In this document: in pieces, positions 1 through 8,717 of the stretch | Numbering within the stretch: the stretch's first letter is position 1 | Layout of the letters: each line of letters begins with the position of its first letter | Source: Staphylococcus sp. Marseille-Q5304 | GTDB taxonomy: Bacteria; Bacillota; Bacilli; Staphylococcales; Staphylococcaceae | Length of the DNA stretch: 64,000 nucleotides | Direction of reading: 5' to 3' | NCBI RefSeq assembly: GCF_943737015.1 | Contig: NZ_CALSFP010000001.1 | Location: 2,125,220-2,189,219 of the forward strand | Notes under the pieces: generated by a model | What the model was told of the DNA's origin: nothing | Databases searched by the model: none | What the model saw: the letters and a program-made list of their open reading frames with translations, nothing else | Translations under genes and position numbers: made by a program

Positions 1-13
1 CCTATGGGGGTAT
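1..13. promoter_or_regulatory. Half of a CsoR/CstR-type operator at the window edge
   Basis: The first bases read CCTATGGGGGTAT, which is the right half of the ATACCC(C)-N-GGGGTAT dyads bound by CsoR-family repressors. The left half would lie outside the window. It sits about 60 bases before cstR, so autoregulation of cstR-tauE is likely. The truncation by the window edge is why confidence is moderate. Confidence 0.5.
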
Positions 14-76
14 TTGACAAACTAAAATTTAATCAATATGATGTAAGTATTAAAAATTAATGTGGAGTGAAATATA

Positions 77-337
77 TTGGAATATAATAAAAAAATGATT
101 AATCGTATTCATCGCATACAAGGACAGCTTAATGGAGTCATTAAAATGATGGAGGAAGAAAAAAATTGTAAAGACGTCATCAGTCAATTAAGTGCCTCTA
201 AAAGTTCTATTCAACGTTTAATGGGTATTATCATTAGTGAGAACTTGGTAGAATGCGTCAAAATGTCTGAAGAAAATAGTGAAGATTCTCAGGCACTAAT
301 TAATGAAGCAGTTGAATTATTGATAAAAAGTAAATGA
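77..337 (+). CDS. cstR: CstR persulfide-sensing repressor (CsoR family)
   Basis: An 86-residue protein of the CsoR/FrmR family. It shows the helical start with KKMINRIHRIQGQLNG and the two cysteines of the family: Cys31 (KNCKDV) and Cys60 (LVECVK). The lack of the extra His copper ligand and the close match to the staphylococcal CstR pattern point to the persulfide sensor rather than copper-sensing CsoR. CstR represses genes for sulfide and persulfide detoxification. The start is a TTG with GGAGTG seven bases upstream. Its stop overlaps the next ATG (ATGA), so it is translationally coupled to the TauE-type exporter. The cstA/cstB/sqr genes of the chromosomal S. aureus operon are not seen here. 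Confidence 0.88.
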   Translation: MEYNKKMINRIHRIQGQLNGVIKMMEEEKNCKDVISQLSASKSSIQRLMGIIISENLVECVKMSEENSEDSQALINEAVELLIKSK

Positions 338-1092
338 TAAATATAACAACAATTATAGTAATGTTAGTTATTGGTATCTTAGGAGGATTTATTTCTGGAT
401 TAGTCGGTATAGGGGGAGCCATTGTTATTTACCCGGCTCTCTTATTATTACCACCATTATTTGGTTTACCTACTTATAGTGCTTATATTGCTTCAGGATT
501 AACTTCAAGTCAGGTGTTTTTTAGTACATTGAGTGGATCTTTAAACGCATATAAAAGTAAAAATTTTTCTAGAACGCTTATACTTAATATGGGAAGTGGA
601 ATGGTAATAGGTAGTATGCTAGGTGCAATCTTAGCGAATTTAATAAATGTTCAGTTTGTTAATACAGTTTATATTATTATTGCATTACTAGCTCTTATTC
701 TAATGTTTATAAAAGTCACACCATCTACTAGTCATATTAAGTTAAATCGTCTACTTTTAATTACAATAGGTGGTATCATCGGTTTGGTATCTGGTATTGT
801 AGGAGCTGGTGGAGCATTTATTATTATTCCAGTACTACTTGTTATATTTAAATTACCAATGAATATGGTGGTTACAAATAGTATTGTAATTGCATTCATT
901 TCTTCTATTGGAGCATTTATTATTAAATTATTACAGGGTTATATTCCTATCAATAGTGCAATACCGTTAATTTTAGGTAGTATACTATTTACGCCTCTAG
1001 GTATGAAAATGGGCCAGAAAATACCTGACTATATTCAAAAAACGATAATATGTGTTTTAATCGTCGTTGCAATTATTAAGTTGATTTTTTAA
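334..1092 (+). CDS. tauE: TauE/SafE-family sulfite/sulfur-anion exporter
   Basis: A 252-residue integral membrane protein with about eight hydrophobic helices and the paired glycine-rich repeats typical of TauE/SafE (GLVGIGGAIVIYPALLL near the N terminus and GIVGAGGAFIIIPVLLV in the second half). The family moves sulfite, sulfonates or related anions across the membrane. Overlap with cstR by four bases shows one operon, so the likely role is export of sulfite or thiosulfate when reactive sulfur builds up. It converges on arsC and the two share a hairpin terminator. Confidence 0.85.
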   Translation: MINITTIIVMLVIGILGGFISGLVGIGGAIVIYPALLLLPPLFGLPTYSAYIASGLTSSQVFFSTLSGSLNAYKSKNFSRTLILNMGSGMVIGSMLGAILANLINVQFVNTVYIIIALLALILMFIKVTPSTSHIKLNRLLLITIGGIIGLVSGIVGAGGAFIIIPVLLVIFKLPMNMVVTNSIVIAFISSIGAFIIKLLQGYIPINSAIPLILGSILFTPLGMKMGQKIPDYIQKTIICVLIVVAIIKLIF

Positions 1093-1121
1093 GAACATTA
1101 TATGAGAGAAAATCTATTAAA

Positions 1122-1148
1122 AAGCGTCTCAATGATATTGAGACGCTT
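1122..1148. terminator. Bidirectional terminator between tauE and arsC
   Basis: A 12-bp perfect stem, AAGCGTCTCAAT with its complement around a GAT loop. A-rich sequence precedes it and AT-rich sequence follows, so it can end both convergent transcripts. Confidence 0.85.
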
Positions 1149-1153
1149 AAAAT

Positions 1154-1549
1154 TTATCTAGCCTTAAATGAGTCAATGGCTGCTTTGATTTCATCTCTAA
1201 CACGTTGGAATTCTGACCAAGGTTTGCCAGCAGGATCGTCAAATCCCCAATGTTCTTTCTTTACATTAGACGGCAATACAGGACAGTTTTGATCAGCATC
1301 ACTACATAGAGTTACTACTAAATCAGATTGGTTTAGTATAGTGTTGTCAATTAAATTAGAAGTATGATTTGAGATATCAATTCCAACTTCTTTCATCGCT
1401 TCGATTGCTTTCGGATTGACACCGTGTGCCTCAATACCGCCAGAATATACTTGCCATTCATCACCTAAGATGTTCTTAGCCCAACCTTCAGCCATTTGGC
1501 TACGGCATGAATTACCTGTACATATAAAGTAAATTATTTTCTTTGTCAT
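1154..1549 (-). CDS. arsC: Arsenate reductase, thioredoxin-coupled type
   Basis: 131 residues, the standard length of the pI258 ArsC family, which reduces arsenate to arsenite using a Cys triad and thioredoxin. The P-loop [14 protein letters not shown] near the N terminus holds Cys10 and the phosphatase-like loop; the [13 protein letters not shown] segment carries the other two redox cysteines (Cys82 and Cys89). I chose the ATG at 1549 over a longer frame because it gives the family length and has AGGTGT just upstream. Last gene of the minus-strand arsenic operon. Confidence 0.95.
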   Translation of the reverse strand: MTKKIIYFICTGNSCRSQMAEGWAKNILGDEWQVYSGGIEAHGVNPKAIEAMKEVGIDISNHTSNLIDNTILNQSDLVVTLCSDADQNCPVLPSNVKKEHWGFDDPAGKPWSEFQRVRDEIKAAIDSFKAR

Positions 1550-1565
1550 CATTGACACCTCTTTT

Positions 1566-2855
1566 TTAAAATATAATAAGTGTAACGTATAAACCAACTA
1601 ATGTGATAAACAGAACAGGAATCGTAATAACAATACCTGTTTTAAAATATGTGCCCCATGAAATTTTTACTCCCTTTTGTGTTAAAACGTGCAACCATAG
1701 TAGTGTTGCCAAGGAGCCGATAGGTGTGATTTTAGGTCCTAAATCTGAACCGATGATATTGGCATAAATCATGCCTTCTTTAATTAAACCGGTAGTTGCA
1801 GACTGTCCAATAGCAATTGCATCAATTAATACGGTAGGCATATTATTCATAATGGATGAAAGGAATGCGGATATAAAGCCCATACCTATAACACTGCTAA
1901 ACAATCCATAGTTTGATATACTTGATAGAATATTAGCTAATAATGCAGTAATACCCACGTTTTTCAGACCAAATACAACTAAATACATTCCTATAGAAAA
2001 GAGCACAATATTCCAAGGTGCGCCTTTAATCACTTGTTTCGTGCTTACAACGCTTGATTGATAGGCCAATACAGTAAATATAAACGCAATTGAACAAGCA
2101 ATTATCGATACCGGAATTTGAATAAATTCACTAACTATATAACCAATGAATAAGATTGATAAAACAATCCATGAAAACTTGAATAATTTTGGATCTTTAA
2201 TGGCTTGATCAGGTGTTTTAAGGTTTTTAATTTCAAAATGGTTAGGAATAACTTTTCTGAAATATAGCCATAATACAACAATACTTGCAAGTAAAGAGAA
2301 TAGATTTGGAATCATCATGCGACTTACATATTCAATAAATCCAATATGGAAGTAGTCAGCAGAAACGATATTAACCAAATTACTTACAATTAATGGAAGA
2401 GACGTAGTATCTGCAATGAATCCACTTGCAATGATAAAAGGAAAAATGACTTTTTGATTAAACCCAAGATTTCTGACCATAGCCAGCACGATTGGAGTGA
2501 GAATTAATGCAGCTCCATCGTTCGCAAAGAAAGCTGCTACAATAGCGCCTAACAACATAATGTAGACAAACATCTTAAACCCATGACCATTTGAAGCTCT
2601 GACCATATGTATAGCCGCCCATTCGAAAAATCCAATTTCATCTAAAATTAATGAAATGAGTATAACAGCGACAAAGGTTAACGTTGCATTCCAAACAATC
2701 CCTGTAACTTCTAGTACGTCTGAAAAGCTAACAACACCTGTAATGATAGCAATAACAGCACCGATTAAAGCTGTAACACCAATATCCAAACCTTTAGGTT
2801 GCCATATGACAAAAATTAACGTTAATATAAAAATAGTGATTGCTAATATCGTCAT
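1566..2855 (-). CDS. arsB: Arsenite efflux pump ArsB
   Basis: 429 residues with about twelve membrane helices, very like the staphylococcal plasmid ArsB from its first residues ([22 protein letters not shown]). ArsB expels arsenite and antimonite, either alone on membrane potential or as the channel for the ArsA ATPase, which is encoded upstream here. The start at 2855 is supported by AGGTGA nine bases before it and by the family length; the longer frame would overlap its own ribosome-binding site. Follows arsR by two bases. Confidence 0.96.
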   Translation of the reverse strand: MTILAITIFILTLIFVIWQPKGLDIGVTALIGAVIAIITGVVSFSDVLEVTGIVWNATLTFVAVILISLILDEIGFFEWAAIHMVRASNGHGFKMFVYIMLLGAIVAAFFANDGAALILTPIVLAMVRNLGFNQKVIFPFIIASGFIADTTSLPLIVSNLVNIVSADYFHIGFIEYVSRMMIPNLFSLLASIVVLWLYFRKVIPNHFEIKNLKTPDQAIKDPKLFKFSWIVLSILFIGYIVSEFIQIPVSIIACSIAFIFTVLAYQSSVVSTKQVIKGAPWNIVLFSIGMYLVVFGLKNVGITALLANILSSISNYGLFSSVIGMGFISAFLSSIMNNMPTVLIDAIAIGQSATTGLIKEGMIYANIIGSDLGPKITPIGSLATLLWLHVLTQKGVKISWGTYFKTGIVITIPVLFITLVGLYVTLIIF

Positions 2856-2857
2856 TG

Positions 2858-3172
2858 TTAACACTCACCTTTCTCTACAGTTTCACATATACATGGGACA
2901 GTACTGGAACTCAATAGAGTGAGTCGTGATGTAATGTCATCTAATACTTCATGATTCAATTTATATAAATTTTTATTACCATCCTTTCTAGATGTAATTA
3001 AATTATTGTCTTTTAATACTTTCATATGATGACTTAATGTGGGTTGAGAAAAAGAAAAATGCTCTAATAAATCACAAGCGCATAATTCACCACAAGATAA
3101 CAAATCTAATATTTCAAGACGGCTACTATCAGCAATCACTTTTAAGTATTGTGAAATTTCTTTATAATTCAA
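2858..3172 (-). CDS. arsR: Arsenic-responsive repressor ArsR
   Basis: A 104-residue winged-helix ArsR/SmtB protein. The metal site [12 protein letters not shown] holds the Cys-x-Cys pair, and the recognition helix [18 protein letters not shown] follows directly. It releases DNA when arsenite or antimonite binds. It lies in the middle of the operon, overlapping the flavoprotein upstream by four bases, so it is expressed with the genes it controls. The likely operator is the dyad upstream of arsD. A cysteine cluster near the C terminus ([13 protein letters not shown]) may add ligands. Confidence 0.92.
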   Translation of the reverse strand: MNYKEISQYLKVIADSSRLEILDLLSCGELCACDLLEHFSFSQPTLSHHMKVLKDNNLITSRKDGNKNLYKLNHEVLDDITSRLTLLSSSTVPCICETVEKGEC

Positions 3173-4833
3173 TTTTTCTTCTTCCTTTCTACTTGGAACC
3201 TTTTATAACGTTGATAATTTTTATTACCACCTGACAAATTAAACACTTGTTTAAAACCTAAATTAATGAGTACGTTTTGTGCAGCATTCCCAGTAGTACC
3301 TTTATTACAATAAGTCACTATCTTTTGATTTTTATCTAATGTTTTTGCATAACTTCTCAACATTTTCAATGGGACGTTAATCGCTCCATCAACATGATTA
3401 ACTTCAAATTGCTTTGGAGAACGTACATCTAAAATCAATAAATCATTATTTTGTTTTATGACTTCTTCAGGCGTTATAATTTTGCGTCCTCGAGTAATAT
3501 TGTGTCCAATCATCCCTGTATAAATAACAGGATCTTTAGTTGTAGAAAAAGGAGGCGCATATGCTAAATCTAAATGAAATAAATCTTCTGCATTGGCACC
3601 AAACGTTATAGCAGTAGCTAGTACATCTATTCTCTTATCTACACCTTCATACCCAACAATTTGGGCACCCAGTAATTTAGAATTGTTTTTATCAAATATA
3701 GTTTTAATTACCATTTCTTGGCCTTGCATATATTCTGGACGATTCGGTTTCACATTGTGTAATACGTCAATATCAATATCTAAATCAATAGCTTCTTTTT
3801 CAGTTAAGCCTGTTTGGGCAATTGTCATATCAAATACACGAACAATGCCTGTTCCTAAAATCCCTTTATGTTCTAGATTTCCACCAGTTAATCGATCTCC
3901 TAAAATACGGCCCATTTTATTTGCTGTAGAACCTAGCGGTCTATATATAGGGTTACCGGTAATTAAATTATAACTTTCTGCTGCATCACCAATTGCATAT
4001 ATATGAGGAATATTTGTTTCCAAATACTTATTGGTTTGTATTGCTCCAGATTCTCCAATATTAATACCAATTTCTTTAGCTAATTTAGTATTTGGTATGA
4101 CACCAATCCCAATAATGATTAAGTCTGTATCAATTAATTCGCCAGTTTTTAAGCTGACTCTATTTATCGTATGATTCGCATCATAATCAATAATGTCAAT
4201 TTCATTATAGACATATACGTTAGCTTTATCTTCAATATATTCTTGAATCATAAAACTCATATCGTCGTCTAAATGAGGCATAAAAGTGTTACGTTGAACA
4301 ATTGAAGTGTTGTAATTAGATAATTGTTCTAACATCTCTAAACCAATAAATCCACCGCCAACGATTGTTATATTCTGAACATCATGGTCATTAATATAAT
4401 TATAAATTGCTTTCGCATCATTAATATTCTTAACTTTAAACACATTGTTATAGTCTTCGCTATCTAATTGAGGAAGTTCTTTAGGTGATGAACCTGTGGC
4501 TAATACTAATTCGTCATATTCTTGAATCATCTTTTCATCATTTACTAAATTGGTAACTGTTATTGTTTGATCAGTATCATTTATCTGATTCACTTCATGT
4601 TTTGTATAAATATCTATATTAAAGCGCTCTTTAAACCATTTAGCATTTCTTGGCGTGAGTTCATCAATATCAGATACATTACCGCCTATATAGTAGGGGA
4701 TACCACATACTGAATACGAAATATCACTATCTTTATCAAAAACGATAATTTCCACATCTTCACTATTTCTTCTTGCTTTAGCCGCGACACTTGTACCGGC
4801 AGCAACTGAACCAATGATAACAATTTTTTTCAA
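3169..4833 (-). CDS. CoA-disulfide reductase-like flavoprotein fused to a rhodanese domain
   Basis: 554 residues. Residues 1-450 form a pyridine nucleotide-disulfide oxidoreductase: FAD fold at the start (IIGSVAAGTSVAAKARR), single active cysteine in YSVCGIPYYIGG near residue 43, NAD(P) fold around VGGGFIGLEMLEQL, and a second FAD motif IYAIGDAAE. Residues from about 465 form a rhodanese module with catalytic Cys in TYCNKGTTG. Such CoADR-RHD proteins reduce CoA disulfide, CoA persulfide or polysulfide. The stop overlaps arsR and the start overlaps arsA by four bases, so it is a true part of the ars operon. Its job there (thiol repair or sulfur chemistry on arsenic) is inference. Confidence 0.88.
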   Translation of the reverse strand: MKKIVIIGSVAAGTSVAAKARRNSEDVEIIVFDKDSDISYSVCGIPYYIGGNVSDIDELTPRNAKWFKERFNIDIYTKHEVNQINDTDQTITVTNLVNDEKMIQEYDELVLATGSSPKELPQLDSEDYNNVFKVKNINDAKAIYNYINDHDVQNITIVGGGFIGLEMLEQLSNYNTSIVQRNTFMPHLDDDMSFMIQEYIEDKANVYVYNEIDIIDYDANHTINRVSLKTGELIDTDLIIIGIGVIPNTKLAKEIGINIGESGAIQTNKYLETNIPHIYAIGDAAESYNLITGNPIYRPLGSTANKMGRILGDRLTGGNLEHKGILGTGIVRVFDMTIAQTGLTEKEAIDLDIDIDVLHNVKPNRPEYMQGQEMVIKTIFDKNNSKLLGAQIVGYEGVDKRIDVLATAITFGANAEDLFHLDLAYAPPFSTTKDPVIYTGMIGHNITRGRKIITPEEVIKQNNDLLILDVRSPKQFEVNHVDGAINVPLKMLRSYAKTLDKNQKIVTYCNKGTTGNAAQNVLINLGFKQVFNLSGGNKNYQRYKRFQVERKKKN

Positions 4834-6560
4834 TATTCTAACCCTCCATAAGGTATGACAAAGTAATTATTAAGACTTTCATTTTTAATCTTGTTTATCC
4901 AAATCGATTCATCTTCTTTTTTGTTACTAAAAAGGTCATCACGTTGATTTAGCGTAACTAATGATTGATTAACGACCCACCAATTATGTCCTATATTGGC
5001 TCTATTTAAATCTTCTACTAAACGTTTAGATTCTAAATAAGGTGTTTTTTCTGCTAGTGTTACGATTATCATCTGTGTTAAATCTTGATTTTGAATTTTA
5101 GGTAATAGCGTTTCAACATTACTGGTAGTTTGAGTTGATTTTTTCTTTAATTCTTTATGGTGATTTTCACTAGAATCAAGTAACAACAAGGTATGGCCTG
5201 TAGGAGCTGTATCTACAATTACGTAATCCATGTCTTCTTGGTTTTCCATAATGTCACTAAAGGCTTTGAAAAATGCTATTTCTTCTGTACAAGGTGATTT
5301 TAAATCTTCCATAATATAATCAATATCGTCTTGTGGTGTATCATCATTCACTGTGGCTAGTACTTCTTTTTTATACTTTTCTAATGCTTGTTCTTCATCA
5401 ATATAAGCAGTATTTAAATTACTTGTGGTTTCAACATTAATTTCTTTAGTAGGGTCAGTAGTTGCTAAAAGAACACGATATCCTTTATTAGATAACGCTG
5501 TAGCTAATTGCGTTGCTACTGTCGTTTTACCAACACCACCTTTTCCCATTGTAAATAAATATTGAACTTTACTATTTTCAATTTCCTCTATTAATTCATT
5601 GAATTGCGGATGATCTTCAACAATAAAGTCATCATTTTCAATTAAGTTATCATCATTTAATAGATTAGATAAATTTTCTATACCTTCTTCTTTCTGTTTT
5701 TTATATGGAACATAATAAGCATGATTGTTATTTAACCATTCAGTAAAATGATTAATGTTTTTATCTTGTTCTAATTTCATCTGACTCGAAATTAAACCGT
5801 AACTTTCTTCTATATAGTTGTTAATGATTACTTTGAATTTAGAAATTGACAGTTGTTGTAATTCTTTTTGCGCTCTTTGAATTTCATATATAGAAGAGTG
5901 GTTAGGTCTAGCAATTAACATCATTGTCGTATCTTTTGGATTGCGTAATTTTTCCAATGCTAAGTTATACTTATCTCTATTTTCATCCAATCCTGATAAT
6001 TGCCCTAGGCAAGAAGCGTCATTACTCGTTGTATTTAAATAATCTGTCCATGCAGAAGGTAATTCAAGCATTCTCAGGGTGTGACCTGTTGGAGCTGTAT
6101 CAAATATAATGAAATCAAATTCTTGTTCTAAAGTTTTATCGGATAAAAAATTTGTAAATTCATTAAATGCTGCTACTTCAACTGTACATGAACCACTTAA
6201 CTGTTCTTTCATCTCAGAAAGCACAACTTCTGGTAGAATACCCTCATAAGGTTCTATAGATTGTGCTTTATAATCGTCTGCAGCAACAATCGGGTCAAAA
6301 TTGGCTATAGAGAGATTAGGTATAGGTTGATATTTAGTTAATTTATTAGATAATTCCATTTGAAATACATCTTGTAAATTACTAGCTGGATCAGTACTTA
6401 CTAAAGCTACTTTCTTTCCATTCTCTGCTAAGTTTAAAGCAATAAAACTTGATATCGTCGTTTTGCCTACGCCACCTTTACCAGTAAAAAACAAATATTT
6501 TGTTAACTCAATGTTATCTAGATTCAATTTATTTAAGTATTTAACAGCATCCATCTCCAT
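4830..6560 (-). CDS. arsA: Arsenite-stimulated ATPase ArsA
   Basis: 576 residues with two homologous halves, each opening with a GKGGVGKTT P-loop (FFTGKGGVGKTTISS near residue 30 and FTMGKGGVGKTTVAT near 340) and each carrying the signature DTAPTGHTL. The metalloid cysteines lie in GSCTVEVAAF, the SCLGQ loop and SPCTEEIAFF. ArsA powers the ArsB pump and receives arsenite from ArsD. The ATG at 6560 has GGAGG eight bases upstream and gives a reading frame that overlaps the end of arsD, so the two are coupled. Confidence 0.95.
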   Translation of the reverse strand: MEMDAVKYLNKLNLDNIELTKYLFFTGKGGVGKTTISSFIALNLAENGKKVALVSTDPASNLQDVFQMELSNKLTKYQPIPNLSIANFDPIVAADDYKAQSIEPYEGILPEVVLSEMKEQLSGSCTVEVAAFNEFTNFLSDKTLEQEFDFIIFDTAPTGHTLRMLELPSAWTDYLNTTSNDASCLGQLSGLDENRDKYNLALEKLRNPKDTTMMLIARPNHSSIYEIQRAQKELQQLSISKFKVIINNYIEESYGLISSQMKLEQDKNINHFTEWLNNNHAYYVPYKKQKEEGIENLSNLLNDDNLIENDDFIVEDHPQFNELIEEIENSKVQYLFTMGKGGVGKTTVATQLATALSNKGYRVLLATTDPTKEINVETTSNLNTAYIDEEQALEKYKKEVLATVNDDTPQDDIDYIMEDLKSPCTEEIAFFKAFSDIMENQEDMDYVIVDTAPTGHTLLLLDSSENHHKELKKKSTQTTSNVETLLPKIQNQDLTQMIIVTLAEKTPYLESKRLVEDLNRANIGHNWWVVNQSLVTLNQRDDLFSNKKEDESIWINKIKNESLNNYFVIPYGGLEY

Positions 6561-6888
6561 CACAGCATCCTCCATTTCTCATTTGATTAACTGTAATAAT
6601 TTCATCGGCTTCTTCTTGGGTAATATAAGCGCCCGTTTTAGCTATATTTCCTTCTATAAAAGTGATTGGTAAAACTTCATTACCTTTGTCTTGAATTAAA
6701 CGAATAACTTCTTTATTTTTAATAAATTCATTCGGATTACTGTTCATATTATAACGTTGAACTTCTATTTGATTTTGTTTTAAATATTCATTGATTTGGT
6801 TTGTCTTTATTAGTGTTTCATCCGGTTCTGGACCACATACACCAGTAGAACAGCACATAGCTTCTTCGTATATTTCAATATTTAACAT
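6541..6888 (-). CDS. arsD: Arsenic metallochaperone ArsD
   Basis: 115 residues. ArsD delivers arsenite to ArsA. It shows the Cys12-Cys13-Cys18 site (MCCSTGVCGPEP) needed for that transfer and ends in two vicinal cysteine pairs (GGCCDGDGCC) as in the plasmid R773 family. The ATG at 6888 follows GAGGTGAG; an upstream in-frame start would lack a binding site. First gene of the minus-strand operon, so its promoter drives arsDA, the flavoprotein, arsR, arsB and arsC. Confidence 0.95.
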   Translation of the reverse strand: MLNIEIYEEAMCCSTGVCGPEPDETLIKTNQINEYLKQNQIEVQRYNMNSNPNEFIKNKEVIRLIQDKGNEVLPITFIEGNIAKTGAYITQEEADEIITVNQMRNGGCCDGDGCC

Positions 6889-6914
6889 TATACTCACCTC
6901 ATTAATTAATTTTC

Positions 6915-6950
6915 GATTATAGACTAACATCTATATAGATTGATGTCTAT
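6915..6950 (-). promoter_or_regulatory. arsD promoter with ArsR-type dyad operator
   Basis: On the minus strand a TATAAT box (6921-6916) borders an imperfect dyad, ATAGACATCAATCTATATAG and its near-complement (6918-6950). Its core ATCAATCTATATAGAT is one base away from the ATCAA-N6-TTGAT form found three times in the divergent unit. The overlap of dyad and promoter fits repression by ArsR. Confidence 0.7.
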
Positions 6951-7085
6951 GTTTTTATTTGAGTTTTAAAAATTTTACTAAATTTAATTCTTAATAATAC
7001 AATTTATGAAAAAATTATTTTAATATTTCTGTGAGCAATGCCTAAGTTTATGAAAGAATTATAGTTTTTTTCTTGCGATAATATG

Positions 7086-7123
7086 TATAATGATTTATAT
7101 TTAATATATCAAAAAAAATTGAT
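7086..7123 (+). promoter_or_regulatory. Promoter -10 and ATCAA-N6-TTGAT operator for the arsR2-arsP unit
   Basis: TATAAT at 7086-7091 is followed at 7108-7123 by ATCAAAAAAAATTGAT, an exact ATCAA-N6-TTGAT palindrome of the kind bound by ArsR/SmtB regulators. It would lie just after the transcription start, where bound repressor blocks RNA polymerase. Confidence 0.65.
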
Positions 7124-7170
7124 GTATTGAATGATATAAAACTGCTTTGATAAAAAGGAGGTGTGCTTGA

Positions 7171-7365
7171 TTGCGAGTAAACCATGCAAGTACTTTAACT
7201 GTTGGTTACTTTGTAAGTTATTTAAATCTTGTTATGCTATCAAGAGAAATCAATTTAAAAGAAGCTACAATATATATGGAGAAGGAGTTCTTTAAAGGTA
7301 ATATTAATCAGTATGGCGAATCAACAAAAAATAACTATAAACAAGCAATTCAAGAATTGAAATAA
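7171..7365 (+). CDS. Small hypothetical protein opening the arsR2-arsP unit
   Basis: A 64-residue ORF that I do not recognise. It starts at TTG with AAGGAGGTG nine bases upstream, a strong site, and lies 45 bases before arsR2 behind the ArsR-type operator. There is no signal peptide. The N-terminal third is mildly hydrophobic, while the rest is charged and probably helical (SREINLKEATIYMEKEFFKG). It has no cysteines, so it is not an obvious metalloid ligand. It could be an uncharacterised accessory of the arsenic unit or the trimmed end of a larger protein. Confidence 0.55.
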   Translation: MRVNHASTLTVGYFVSYLNLVMLSREINLKEATIYMEKEFFKGNINQYGESTKNNYKQAIQELK

Positions 7366-7410
7366 AGATAATATAAACTCAATGAAATATTATAAAAAGG
7401 ATGGTCTTTT

Positions 7411-7731
7411 ATGGAAGTTATTAAAGCAAAGACTGATATGAGTGAAGATCAACAATTTGACTTTTATGAACAGATGTTTAATGCGCTAGCTGATAAAATC
7501 AGACTTAAAATTCTACATTCAATACGTCAAAGCGATTCAAAATCTTTATGTGTTTGTGATTTAGAAGAAATTTTAGAGTTAAAGCAATCTAAACTTTCGT
7601 ATCATTTAAAAAAATTAGTAGATGCTAATATACTGAGTGCTGAAAAGCATGGGACATGGAATTATTACAAAATTAATGAACAACAAATACAGGTAGTTTT
7701 GAATGAAGATACTTGTTGTAAGATACTATAA
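7411..7731 (+). CDS. arsR: Second ArsR-family repressor
   Basis: 106 residues, an ArsR/SmtB winged helix. The metal-binding helix SLCVCDLEEIL has the Cys-x-Cys pair, and the recognition helix KQSKLSYHLKKLVDANIL follows. A terminal vicinal pair (DTCCKIL) may be a third ligand site. It differs clearly from the arsR at 2858-3172, so the two are not a recent duplication. Upstream lies one ATCAA-N6-TTGAT site and downstream, before arsP, are two more. It therefore probably controls both itself and the permease. Confidence 0.9.
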   Translation: MEVIKAKTDMSEDQQFDFYEQMFNALADKIRLKILHSIRQSDSKSLCVCDLEEILELKQSKLSYHLKKLVDANILSAEKHGTWNYYKINEQQIQVVLNEDTCCKIL

Positions 7732-7755
7732 GTGTCTTCTTCTAATACAATATAC

Positions 7756-7793
7756 ATCAACTTTTTTTGATTAATAAATCAAAAAAAGTTGAT
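7756..7793. promoter_or_regulatory. Two back-to-back ArsR operators in a 17-bp perfect palindrome
   Basis: The 38-base element is a perfect inverted repeat (17-4-17). It contains ATCAACTTTTTTTGAT at 7756-7771 and ATCAAAAAAAGTTGAT at 7778-7793, each an exact ATCAA-N6-TTGAT site, with centres 22 bp apart (two helical turns). It lies between arsR2 and arsP. As RNA it could also fold into a hairpin, so it may act as terminator as well as operator. Confidence 0.75.
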
Positions 7794-7819
7794 TAAATAA
7801 ATTCGGAGGCGTTATACTG

Positions 7820-8704
7820 ATGTTAGACTCAATTATAGAATTCATAAAAACATTTTTAATGTTGTTTTTTGAATTATTAATACTATTCATCATCGTGAGC
7901 TTTATTGTAAGTTTAATTCAACAAGTAGTTTCGGAAGAAAAAATCAAAAGACTTTTGAGCAAGCCTAATCAAGCAATTAGTTATATGTTGGGGACGGTGT
8001 TTGGTGCTATGACCCCATTTTGTTCTTGTTCTACAATTCCTATACTCGCAGGTCTATTAAACTCTAAAGTACCTTTTGGTCCAGCAATGAGTTTCTTAAT
8101 TGCTTCACCATTAATGAATCCATTAATGGTGTTTATGTTATGGGCTTTATTAGGTTGGAAAGTTGCAGTCGTTTATTTTGTAGTACTAGCTATTTTTAGT
8201 ATTTTAACTGGTTTAGTATTTTCAAAAATGAATTTAGCTGAAAGTTATAAAGGCGTAAATGTTAAAGGCGATGGATTTTTTGCTAATAAACATGGATCTC
8301 GTTTTAAACAAGCATTAAATGATGCGTGGGCATTTTTATATCCAATGCTTCCTTACCTATTGATTGGTGTGTTTATTGGAGCGTTCATATATGGATTTGT
8401 ACCCGAAACATTTATTACAAAATACGCAAGTGGTGATGGCGTTATATCTGTATTCATTGCATCTGTTATAGGCATTCCAATGTATATTAGACCTGAAACA
8501 ATGTTACCCATAGCTGAGGCATTAGTATCAAAAGGGATGTCTTTAGGAACAGTAGTTGCGTTGATCATTGGTGGTGCTGGTGCAAGTATTCCGGAAGTTG
8601 TATTATTATCGAAATTATTCAAGAAAAAATTTGTAGTCTTATTCGTTATCGCAATTTTAGTTGTGGCTATTGTTACAGGTTTGATAGTGAACATCATTAT
8701 TTAA
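7820..8704 (+). CDS. arsP: ArsP-type organoarsenical efflux permease
   Basis: 294 residues with about eight membrane helices and the family hallmark TPFCSCSTIPILAGLL near residue 70. The SFLIASPLMNPL motif and a second GxxxxxPE-rich half (GIPMYIRPETMLPIAEAL) are also present. ArsP-family permeases expel trivalent organoarsenicals such as methylarsenite and roxarsone products. The two cysteines of FCSCS are the proposed substrate ligands. GGAGGCG precedes the ATG at a normal distance. It is followed at once by a tiny Cys-pair protein and controlled by the two operators upstream. Confidence 0.85.
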   Translation: MLDSIIEFIKTFLMLFFELLILFIIVSFIVSLIQQVVSEEKIKRLLSKPNQAISYMLGTVFGAMTPFCSCSTIPILAGLLNSKVPFGPAMSFLIASPLMNPLMVFMLWALLGWKVAVVYFVVLAIFSILTGLVFSKMNLAESYKGVNVKGDGFFANKHGSRFKQALNDAWAFLYPMLPYLLIGVFIGAFIYGFVPETFITKYASGDGVISVFIASVIGIPMYIRPETMLPIAEALVSKGMSLGTVVALIIGGAGASIPEVVLLSKLFKKKFVVLFVIAILVVAIVTGLIVNIII

Positions 8705-8717
8705 AGGGGGTGAGTTA

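Noticed and set aside
3593..3973. Plus-strand ORF opposite the CoADR-rhodanese gene
   Set aside because: It is antisense to a well-supported gene, has no ribosome-binding site and no recognisable domain.
7756..7793. CRISPR-like or transposon inverted repeat
   Set aside because: It is a single palindrome made of two ArsR-type sites; there is no array, spacer series or target duplication.
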